Positions 1 through 4,091 of a DNA stretch of 5,541 bases are shown here, piece after piece. Positions within the stretch are counted from its first letter, which is position 1, and each line of letters begins with the position of its first letter. The stretch covers positions 1 through 5,541 of the forward strand of contig SBBV01000344.1 of NCBI GenBank assembly GCA_005240015.1, given 5' to 3'. Source of the DNA: Candidatus Odyssella thessalonicensis. GTDB taxonomy: Bacteria > Pseudomonadota > Alphaproteobacteria > Bin65. Under the pieces are notes generated by a model. It made no database searches, was not told the DNA's origin, and worked only from the letters and a program-made list of their open reading frames with translations. Position numbers and translations under genes: made by a program.

Positions 1-102
1 ATGCCAGACGATCTCGGGCTTCTTGCCGCTCGCCATTTCGAGCGCCGCGGCCATGTCGTTCTCGCGATTGCTGCCCGGAAAGAGGACGATGGCGGCTTTC
101 AT
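1..102 (-). CDS. purQ: PurQ, glutaminase subunit of phosphoribosylformylglycinamidine (FGAM) synthase; N-terminal fragment
   Basis: Only the first 34 codons are inside the window; the rest lies beyond position 1. The fragment reads MKAAIVLFPGSNRENDMAAA followed by LEMASGKKPEIVWH, which is the conserved PurQ amino-terminal strand with its FPGSN-x(3)-DM motif. In the family, PurQ is a class I glutamine amidotransferase that supplies ammonia to PurL in the cytoplasm, with PurS bridging the complex; the reaction converts FGAR to FGAM in purine synthesis. The catalytic Cys-His-Glu triad would lie outside the window and cannot be checked. The start ATG overlaps the stop of the preceding small gene by 4 bases (ATGA), and no strong Shine-Dalgarno is at the usual distance, so translation is probably coupled. 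It is the last visible gene of a purC-purS-nrtS-purQ run. In related operons purL often follows, but that is not visible here. Confidence 0.93.
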   Translation of the reverse strand, partial: MKAAIVLFPGSNRENDMAAALEMASGKKPEIVWH

Positions 103-356
103 GCGACCCGCGCGCTCCGTTTCATGTGCTCAAGGCGCGCCGTCACCGCGCCATAGGTCGCGACGCAATACGGCACGCAATAAGTAAGCGCGATCTTCCA
201 CGCGACCAAGTGGGTGCCCGTGACCAAAGCGTCGCCCTGGTTGATGAGGTTCAGGATCGTGCCGACGATGGCGGCGAGGATCAGCGAGCGGCGCACGATG
301 CCGCGCTCGAAGATGATGGCGGCGAGGCTGGGGCGATGGAGGCCCTCGGCGGTCAC
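99..356 (-). CDS. nrtS: NrtS-family nitrate/nitrite transporter, small two-helix membrane protein
   Basis: This 85-residue protein starts at a GTG that overlaps the purS stop (GTGA) and ends in a TGA that overlaps the purQ start (ATGA). Two hydrophobic segments are visible, at about residues 25-45 and 51-72, preceded by a basic VRRS at 21-24. The sequence VGTILNLINQGDAL at 31-44 and the YCVPYCVATY stretch at 59-68 match what I recall of the NrtS family, small membrane proteins described as nitrate/nitrite transporters in cyanobacteria and marine proteobacteria. The family assignment is by recognition, not by a search. The tail after residue 73 is short and basic. No Shine-Dalgarno is evident before the GTG, so initiation probably depends on ribosomes finishing purS. 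Its position between two subunits of the FGAM synthase complex is unexpected for a nitrate transporter. The function in this host, transport or something tied to nitrogen supply for purine synthesis, is inference. Confidence 0.8.
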   Translation of the reverse strand: MTAEGLHRPSLAAIIFERGIVRRSLILAAIVGTILNLINQGDALVTGTHLVAWKIALTYCVPYCVATYGAVTARLEHMKRSARVA

Positions 357-616
357 TGTGCCGCGAGGGCGGTTTCGCCCTCGACCTCGACCGAGTAGTT
401 CTCGATGATCATGTTGGCCAGCAGCTTCTCGCACATGGCCGAGACGCGCCGCTTGGCCTGGGCGGGATCGGTGTCGCTGAGCTTGATCTCGATGAACTTG
501 CCCTGGCGCACCTCGTCGACGCCGTCGAAGCCCAGATGCGAGAGCGCGGTCTGGATCGCCTTCCCTTGCGGATCGAGCACGCCGTTCTTCAAGGTAATGT
601 GGACTTTGGCTTTCAA
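353..616 (-). CDS. purS: PurS, small structural subunit of FGAM synthase
   Basis: The 87-residue product, compared with about 80-85 usual for the family, begins KAKVHITLKNGVLDPQG after the initiator. It continues through a helix rich in Ala, Leu and Asp and ends NYSVEVEGETALAAQ, the typical PurS fold pattern. PurS has no catalytic residues. It is known to form a dimer that holds PurL and PurQ together so that ammonia can pass from the glutaminase to the synthetase. The start is TTG: there is no ATG or GTG near the conserved amino terminus, an AGAGGAAG ribosome binding site lies just upstream, and the only ATG further upstream would read through a palindromic repeat. The stop overlaps the next gene's GTG start. 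The gene lies 168 bases downstream of purC, and a hairpin element fills that gap. Confidence 0.95.
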   Translation of the reverse strand: MKAKVHITLKNGVLDPQGKAIQTALSHLGFDGVDEVRQGKFIEIKLSDTDPAQAKRRVSAMCEKLLANMIIENYSVEVEGETALAAQ

Positions 617-622
617 TGCGTT

Positions 623-630
623 CTTCCTCT
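623..630 (-). promoter_or_regulatory. Ribosome binding site deciding the TTG start of purS
   Basis: On the minus strand the sequence AGAGGAAG is followed by six bases and then TTG. It is the only good Shine-Dalgarno match near the conserved PurS amino terminus and supports the non-ATG start. A stable hairpin (636-655) ends only a few bases upstream on the transcript, so its folding could influence access to this site. Confidence 0.7.
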
Positions 631-778
631 TTGTCGTTCCCGCGAAAGCGGGAACCCACCTCGCCGCGGCACCGTCGGTCCGCTTTGCGGACCTTACTGC
701 CGAATCGCGCTTAGCGCGATTCGGCGGAAGCTCGGCTCCCGCCGAGCGTCTGGGTCCCCGCTTTCGCGGGGACGACAA
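631..778. repeat. Composite palindromic (REP/MITE-like) element in the purC-purS gap
   Basis: Two outer arms, 631-658 and 751-778, are inverted copies matching at 26 of 28 positions. Each arm is itself a hairpin: stem 636-643/648-655 around GAAA, and stem 754-761/766-773 around TTTC. The two differences between arms form one base pair (T-A in one arm, C-G in the other), so both stems stay perfect. Inside lie three more hairpins: 677-683/687-693, 699-710/714-725 (12 bp, loop TTA) and 730-736/741-747 (loop TCCC). No coding potential for a transposase is present. The arm type, with a CCCGCGAAAGCGGG core, is familiar from intergenic repeats of alphaproteobacteria. The element sits inside an operon, so it would be transcribed and could stabilise, process or attenuate the mRNA. 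That role is inference. Confidence 0.85.
700..750 (+). repeat. 51-bp two-hairpin module, copy 1
   Basis: The module is an 11-bp stem with a 3-base loop, a one-base linker before GGAAGCTCGGC, then a second stem built on CTCGGC/GCCGAG. It matches the reverse complement of 2944-2994 at 43 of 51 positions. Differences fall in the two loops, at one linker base and at one paired position, where G-C is replaced by A-T. This is the pattern expected if the fold is under selection or if the element spreads as a folded unit. Confidence 0.8.
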
Positions 779-784
779 CTTCGG

Positions 785-1552
785 TCAATGCATGCTCGTG
801 CCGCCCTTGATGTCCTGCACGTTGGCTTCGGGCAAAATTCCGAGGCGCCGCGCCACTTCCTGATAAGCCTCGGCGACGCCGCCCAAGTCGCGGCGGAAGC
901 GGTCCTTGTCCATCTTCTCGTTGGTCTTCAAGTCCCAGAGCCGGCACGAATCGGGCGAGATCTCGTCGGCCAGCACGATGCGCATCATGTCCTGGTCGTC
1001 GTAGAGCCGGCCGAACTCGAGCTTGAAGTCGATGAGGCGGATGCCGACGCCCAGGAACAGCCCAACCAGGAAGTCGTTGATGCGCAGTGCCAGCGCCATG
1101 ATGTCGTCGAGGTCCTGGGTCGAGGCCCAGCCGAACGCGGTGATGTGCTCCTCCGACACCATCGGATCGCCGAGCTTGTCGTTCTTGTAATAGAACTCGA
1201 TGATCGAGCGCGGCAGCGCCGTGCCCTCCTCGAGGCCGAGGCGCTGCGAGAGCGAGCCCGCCGCCACGTTGCGCACCACCACCTCGAGCGGGATGATCTC
1301 GACCTGCTTGATCAGCTGCTCGCGCATGTTGAGCCGGCGCACGAAATGCGTCGGGACGCCGATCTCGCCGAGCTTCATCATGATGTATTCGGAGATGCGG
1401 TTGTTGAGCACCCCCTTGCCGGTGATGGTGCCGCGCTTCTGATTGTTGAACGCGGTCGCATCGTCCTTGAAGTACTGGACGATGGTGCCGGGCTCAGGCC
1501 CCTCGAACAGGATCTTGGCCTTGCCTTCGTAGATGCGTCTGCGTCTGCTCAT
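785..1552 (-). CDS. purC: PurC, phosphoribosylaminoimidazole-succinocarboxamide (SAICAR) synthase
   Basis: The full-length 255-residue enzyme joins CAIR and aspartate with ATP to give SAICAR in cytoplasmic purine synthesis. The amino terminus [20 protein letters not shown] carries the YEGKAK strand (8-13) typical of the family. Both classical signatures are visible: [15 protein letters not shown] at 86-100 and [14 protein letters not shown] at 194-207. The ATG at 1552 gives the usual family amino terminus; the Shine-Dalgarno there is weak (AAGAG). It is the first gene of the purC-purS-nrtS-purQ run, starting 78 bases after the stop of the TANGO2-like gene on the same strand. A candidate promoter overlaps the end of that gene. 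No truncation or missing signature residue is seen. Confidence 0.98.
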   Translation of the reverse strand: MSRRRRIYEGKAKILFEGPEPGTIVQYFKDDATAFNNQKRGTITGKGVLNNRISEYIMMKLGEIGVPTHFVRRLNMREQLIKQVEIIPLEVVVRNVAAGSLSQRLGLEEGTALPRSIIEFYYKNDKLGDPMVSEEHITAFGWASTQDLDDIMALALRINDFLVGLFLGVGIRLIDFKLEFGRLYDDQDMMRIVLADEISPDSCRLWDLKTNEKMDKDRFRRDLGGVAEAYQEVARRLGILPEANVQDIKGGTSMH

Positions 1553-1560
1553 GTCGCGCT

Positions 1561-1584
1561 CTTGGCGGATTTGCCGACGCCAAG
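1561..1584. other. Short inverted repeat in the purC leader
   Basis: CTTGGCG (1561-1567) and CGCCAAG (1578-1584) can form a 7-bp stem with a 10-base loop. It ends 8 bases before the purC start codon on the transcript, so it could limit access to the ribosome binding site or terminate the upstream message weakly. There is no T-run to call it a terminator. Confidence 0.35.
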
Positions 1585-1624
1585 GGAAAGCGCCGCGGCG
1601 GGCGTGGAGGCGGCGATACGCCAG

Positions 1625-1653
1625 TCTATATCAGGCACCCCGGGCGGAAACAA
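1625..1653 (-). promoter_or_regulatory. Candidate purC operon promoter
   Basis: Reading the minus strand, TTGTTT (1648-1653) and TATAGA (1625-1630) are separated by exactly 17 bases and sit about 70 bases before the purC start. Each matches a sigma-70 hexamer only partly (three and four of six). The -35 and spacer lie inside the last codons of the upstream gene. The purC operon could alternatively be read from that gene's promoter, since both run the same way with a 78-base gap. Confidence 0.35.
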
Positions 1654-2437
1654 TCTGAGCCCCTTGTCGCGGGCCGACGCCATCCACAAGGCGATAGGCG
1701 CCCGGCCGCGGCAGGCCCGCGGCGAACAGCCAGACGGGACGGGCGTCGGTGCGTTCGACCGACGGCAGCGCGACGAGCGCGCTCGACGAGGTGCCGAAGC
1801 CGATCGCGGTCTCGATCGCGAGCGCCGAGTCGGGGCCGGCACCCGGCGATTCCTCGCGCGCGGATAGAAGCTTTTCCCAGCTCCGCCACTCGTCGCGCTC
1901 GGGATCGGGCGCCGGCGCCGCTTCGAAACGCGGCAGATAGAGGCGGATGCGCGGGCTCGCAAGATCGGAAAGATCGTGCGCGGTCAGCATCGAGACGCCC
2001 TCGGGCACCGGGAAGACCTCGACGCGGCGGCGGCCGCCGCCCTTCGCTTCGTTGCGCAGCCAGAACGCGTCGCGATTGTCGGCCACGAAGAGGTTGAACG
2101 CGCGATAGGCGCGGCCGTCGAGATCGGCCAGCGCGGCCGCCGCGTCGGCGGCATCCGCGTGATCGAGCGCCTCCAGTACGAGCTCGCCGCGCGAGCGCAG
2201 GCCCGGCGCCGGCCCCAGGCTGCCGGGCCGGTTGAGCGCACCGGCGACGACGCCGTAATCGTTGAGGCCGAGCCAGCTGCCGCCCGCGAGCTCGTCGAGG
2301 CCGGCCACGACCTCGGGCCGGTCGGGCCAGTGCCGCGCCGGCGGCTTCCAGGGGCGCGACAGCATCTCGTCGCGATTGGCACCGAGGATCAGCGGCCACT
2401 CGTGGTCGGGCCGCCGCAGGAAAATGACGCTGCACAT
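1631..2437 (-). CDS. NRDE/TANGO2-family protein
   Basis: The 268-residue product starts MCSVIF, with the Met-Cys start typical of the family, and carries the name-giving ANRDE at 20-24, GGSWLGLNDYGVVAGALNR from 52 to 70, FNLFVAD at 114-120, and a late FGTSSSALVAL at 214-224. These are in the order seen in TANGO2-like proteins, whose full length is about 250-275 residues. The fold resembles N-terminal-nucleophile hydrolases, with Cys2 as the possible nucleophile. Published proposals include a role in haem trafficking and in acyl-CoA or lipid metabolism; the biochemical activity is unsettled, so no reaction is assigned. The ATG at 2437 is chosen because it gives the conserved Met-Cys. The upstream frame is open but lacks family sequence. 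It diverges from the ATP synthase zeta-subunit gene and precedes purC on the same strand. Confidence 0.9.
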   Translation of the reverse strand: MCSVIFLRRPDHEWPLILGANRDEMLSRPWKPPARHWPDRPEVVAGLDELAGGSWLGLNDYGVVAGALNRPGSLGPAPGLRSRGELVLEALDHADAADAAAALADLDGRAYRAFNLFVADNRDAFWLRNEAKGGGRRRVEVFPVPEGVSMLTAHDLSDLASPRIRLYLPRFEAAPAPDPERDEWRSWEKLLSAREESPGAGPDSALAIETAIGFGTSSSALVALPSVERTDARPVWLFAAGLPRPGAYRLVDGVGPRQGAQIVSARGA

Positions 2438-2542
2438 GCGCGACGCATAGCACTGGAAACGGGTAGCGACTATATAAGCGCGTCTTGGACGCCGGCCGAG
2501 GCCGGCTTTGCGCCGGCACGGCCGGCATGCATGGAGCACGCG
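2438..2542. promoter_or_regulatory. Divergent promoter region with TATATAA box and four GCCGGC sites
   Basis: This 105-base gap separates two divergently transcribed genes and should hold both promoters. The only AT-rich stretch is TATATAA at 2471-2477, which could act as a -10 box in either direction; I find no convincing -35 partner for either. On the side of the zeta-subunit gene, GCCGGC occurs at 2491, 2501, 2512 and 2521. Adjacent copies pair as small hairpins, for example 2491-2496 with 2501-2506. Whether this is an operator, a leader structure or just GC-rich sequence cannot be decided here. Confidence 0.4.
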
Positions 2543-2872
2543 ATGTCGACCTTCGACGAACGGCAAAAAGGCTTCGAGAAGAAATACGAGAAGGATCAGG
2601 AGCTTCAGTTCAAGGCCCAGGCCCGGCGCAATCGCCTGCTTGGCCTCTGGGCCGCCGAGCTGATGGGTATGAAGGGCGATGCCGCCGATGCCTATGCCAA
2701 GGAGGTCGTCAAGGCCGATTTCGAGAAGCCGGGCGAGGACGACGTCTTCGACAAAGTCATGAGTGACTTCAAAGCGAAGGGCGTCGGCCAGAGCGAGCAC
2801 CAGGTCCGCCGCAAGATGGACGAGCTCCTGGGCGTGGCCAAGCAGCAGATCATGACCGAGGTGAAGCCGTAG
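2543..2872 (+). CDS. F1Fo-ATPase zeta subunit (DUF1476), inhibitor of ATP hydrolysis
   Basis: The 109-residue protein reads MSTFDERQKGFEKKYEKDQE at the start, then LQFKAQARRNRLLGLWAAEL at 21-40, and ends with a charged helical region. This is the DUF1476 pattern of alphaproteobacteria at the usual length of about 105-110. The Paracoccus denitrificans member is the zeta subunit, a four-helix protein whose amino-terminal helix enters the F1 motor and blocks ATP hydrolysis while allowing synthesis. The amino-terminal FDER segment and the RLLGLWAAE helix are both present, so the protein looks intact. The start at 2543 is preferred over the in-frame ATG at 2531 because family members start at this point and GGAG lies six bases upstream. 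Whether the inhibitory action is strong here cannot be told, since it varies among alphaproteobacteria. Confidence 0.92.
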   Translation: MSTFDERQKGFEKKYEKDQELQFKAQARRNRLLGLWAAELMGMKGDAADAYAKEVVKADFEKPGEDDVFDKVMSDFKAKGVGQSEHQVRRKMDELLGVAKQQIMTEVKP

Positions 2873-2943
2873 CGCGCCTGGTCCTCGGCCGAAGACGCGG
2901 CGAGCCCTCGTCCTGCCTCCAGCCTTCGAGGCGCAACGAACGC

Positions 2944-2994
2944 GACGCTCGGCAAGTGCCGAGCTTCCACCAAATCGCGCCAGGCGCGATTTGG
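2944..2994 (-). repeat. 51-bp two-hairpin module, copy 2 (inverted)
   Basis: The reverse complement of this segment aligns without gaps to 700-750, with 43 of 51 bases identical. The single change within a stem is compensated on the other side, and the remaining differences are in loops and one linker base. Its neighbours differ from those of copy 1: a CCTT-loop hairpin and the 20-bp inverted repeat replace the GAAA-loop arms. The module therefore appears to be a unit shuffled among larger mosaics. Confidence 0.8.
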
Positions 2995-3020
2995 CCGGAG
3001 CAACGCCCTTGCGTTGCGAC

Positions 3021-3082
3021 GCGCACCTCAGGATGAGGCTCTGCAATTGTTTGCAAGAAAACAGCCTCATCCTGAGGTGCGC
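3021..3082. repeat. Perfect 20-bp inverted repeat with 22-base loop
   Basis: The arms at 3021-3040 and 3063-3082 are exact reverse complements built around CCTCAGGATGAGG, a type of palindromic core often seen between genes of alphaproteobacteria. The loop (3041-3062) is clearly richer in A and T than its surroundings and holds TTGCAA. As RNA it would form a strong hairpin in either direction, consistent with a stop or stability signal for the two converging genes. Confidence 0.85.
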
Positions 3083-3169
3083 GGCGAACGCGCCTTCGCG
3101 TTCGCCAAGCCTCGAAGGATGGAAGAAGGTACGGGCCTATCCGCGCGCACGTGGCCGGCCGGAGCGCCT

Positions 3170-3763
3170 TCAACTCGCCGCCGCCGGCGGCACGACGATC
3201 TCGGTCCAGCGGTCGATCGCGGCGGCGGCTTCGGTCGCGAACTCGGCGAACACGGTCAACTGATCGGGTGCCGGCAGATCGACATGGCCGGTGATCTCGC
3301 CGTCGCGGAACACCAGATTGATTCCGACCTTCTTCGCAAGGCGGCGCATCGGCTCGTTTTCGGGCAGGCACAGCATGTAGAGATCGCGCACATTGCGATT
3401 GCGCGCCACGACGACGGCCTGCGCCATGAGCCGCGTCGCGACGCCCTGGCGCTGCCAGGACTTCTCGACCGAGACCGCGAACTCGGCGGCACCCGGCCGC
3501 AGCCACGGCGTCCCGGCGCCGGCAAAGTCGGCGGTGCCCGGCCGCGGCACCGAAAGCTGCACCACCGCGCGCAGGACGCCGTCGTCGAACAGGCCGACAT
3601 TCCAGGAATGGGCCCAGTCGATCGAATCGACGTAACGACGGACCGCTTCGTCGCGCAGCAGCATGCCGCCGAAACGCAGCCGCCGGTCGTTGGTGTCGAG
3701 TCGCAGCAGATGATCGGCGAGCAGCGTCCGCTCGGTCGGCAGGAGCTTGCGGGTCTGAGCCAT
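3170..3763 (-). CDS. GNAT-family N-acetyltransferase
   Basis: The 197-residue protein carries the acetyl-CoA binding signature VEKSWQRQGVATRLM at 99-113, with Q104-R-Q-G-V-A109 fitting the Q/R-x-x-G-x-G/A loop. A beta strand AAEFAVSV precedes it and the segment RRLAKKVGINLVF (140-152) follows, the usual GNAT order. Such enzymes move an acetyl group from acetyl-CoA to an amine or peptide; the substrate here cannot be inferred. The amino-terminal part, with TNDRRLRFGGMLLRDEAVRRYVDSID at 25-49 partly visible as conserved in this subgroup, suggests a cytoplasmic single-domain enzyme. The ATG at 3763 is favoured because GAGGA lies four bases upstream; an in-frame ATG at 3910 would add 49 charged residues of low complexity and overlap the predicted promoter. 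It converges on the zeta-subunit gene and diverges from the ABC-F gene. Confidence 0.9.
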   Translation of the reverse strand: MAQTRKLLPTERTLLADHLLRLDTNDRRLRFGGMLLRDEAVRRYVDSIDWAHSWNVGLFDDGVLRAVVQLSVPRPGTADFAGAGTPWLRPGAAEFAVSVEKSWQRQGVATRLMAQAVVVARNRNVRDLYMLCLPENEPMRRLAKKVGINLVFRDGEITGHVDLPAPDQLTVFAEFATEAAAAIDRWTEIVVPPAAAS

Positions 3764-3896
3764 TGCGTCCTCGCGCTCTCGTTTCGATTTCCGGCACCGT
3801 CGGACGCTTCGCTTCCCGGACACCGATTCGTCTTCTTGTTTTCGCGCGACCTCGCCTTTATGCCGCGGGGCCGGCCGCTCGGCTTCGCTCACAAGC

Positions 3897-3924
3897 GATA
3901 TATGTTGCAACGCAGCATAGTCAA
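3897..3924 (-). promoter_or_regulatory. Candidate sigma-70 promoter of the GNAT gene
   Basis: On the minus strand TTGACT (3919-3924) and TATATC (3897-3902) are 16 bases apart. They match the -35 and -10 hexamers at five and four of six positions. This is the best promoter-like pair I found in the window, and it lies in the AT-rich centre of a divergent gap. Transcription would begin near 3890, leaving an untranslated leader of about 125 bases before the ATG at 3763. Confidence 0.5.
3901..3919. promoter_or_regulatory. Near-palindromic operator candidate inside the GNAT promoter
   Basis: TATGTTGCAACGCAGCATA is an 8-3-8 inverted repeat with seven of eight arm bases matching. It fills the whole spacer between the putative -35 and -10 boxes, the classical place for a repressor. 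The half-site TGYTGC/GCAGCA resembles the CTGC-N3-GCAG type reported for the polyhydroxybutyrate regulator PhaR in alphaproteobacteria, but this resemblance is from memory and the identity of the regulator is open. Confidence 0.45.
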
Positions 3925-3995
3925 GCGGGATCCCACATTAAATCCATGTTACGATTAGGGAAAATTCCCCTCGTAGCAATCAAGCCGCGCACGAG

Positions 3996-4091
3996 ATGAG
4001 CAGCATGAGAGACCTCTCACTGGCGCGCGGAACGGGCTTGCGGCCGATGCACGCCACGGCGCCTGCATGCGCGCCTAGTGTGTCGGCATGA
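3996..4091 (+). CDS. Possible 31-codon leader peptide upstream of the ABC-F gene
   Basis: An ATG at 3996 opens a frame of 31 codons (MSSMRDLSLARGTGLRPMHA, then TAPACAPSVSA) that ends in a TGA overlapping the ABC-F start as ATGA. The ABC-F start has no Shine-Dalgarno of its own, and an in-frame TAG at 4076 excludes any earlier start for it, so coupled translation from a short upstream frame is attractive. Against this, the peptide has no recognisable family, its own ribosome binding site is poor, and a frame of this length arises easily by chance in GC-rich DNA. Confidence 0.22.
   Translation: MSSMRDLSLARGTGLRPMHATAPACAPSVSA

Larger units (their letters stand above)
2919..3122. repeat. Mosaic of palindromes between convergent genes
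   Basis: The 297-base gap between the zeta-subunit gene and the GNAT gene is mostly one nested palindromic block. Outer inverted copies lie at 2919-2932 and 3109-3122 (13 of 14 matching). Inside, in order, are hairpins 2947-2953/2958-2964, 2970-2980/2984-2994, 3000-3006/3011-3017 (loop CCTT), a perfect 20-bp inverted repeat at 3021-3040/3063-3082, and 3083-3092/3097-3106 (loop CCTT). Apparent reading frames through it are spurious. It lies between two gene 3' ends, so it could serve as a terminator in both directions, although no T-run follows any stem. The sequence outside the block (2873-2918 and 3123-3169) shows nothing recognisable. Confidence 0.85.
3764..4087. other. 324-base divergent intergenic region
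   Basis: This is the longest stretch without a confident gene. Its central part, about 3890-3980, is much richer in A and T than the flanks and holds the candidate GNAT promoter and operator. GGGATCCC (palindrome, 3927-3934) and GGGAAAATTCCC (near 3958-3969) are also there. The stretch next to the GNAT start (3764-3890) looks like an untranslated leader. The stretch next to the ABC-F gene contains a short reading frame. I find no good -35/-10 pair for the ABC-F direction and no RNA gene. Confidence 0.6.

Noticed and set aside
357..659. Upstream in-frame extension of the NrtS-like gene through purS (ATG at 659)
   Set aside because: The extension is Arg-rich out-of-frame purS sequence and would start inside the palindromic repeat. 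The GTG overlapping the purS stop gives a normal family-length protein.
536..1867. 443-codon open frame on the plus strand
   Set aside because: It lies antisense to purC and runs through the hairpin repeat. Its product is low-complexity with no family features, and purC on the other strand is unambiguous. This is the usual GC-rich antisense shadow.
1626..2528. 300-codon minus-strand frame overlapping the TANGO2-like gene
   Set aside because: It is Arg-, Ala- and Pro-rich out-of-frame translation of the NRDE gene, without any of the family motifs found in the true frame.
3021..3106. Possible CRISPR repeats or attachment site
   Set aside because: The repeats are inverted hairpins, not regularly spaced direct repeats. 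No spacers, integrase or tRNA end are nearby.
3764..3910. 49-residue amino-terminal extension of the GNAT protein (ATG at 3910)
   Set aside because: The extension is charged and low-complexity and would begin at the predicted promoter. The ATG at 3763 has a good ribosome binding site and gives the expected domain start.
3763..3999. 78-residue plus-strand frame in the GNAT/ABC-F gap
   Set aside because: It has no recognisable motif, crosses the promoter region, has no visible ribosome binding site and ends before the ABC-F gene without a useful junction.
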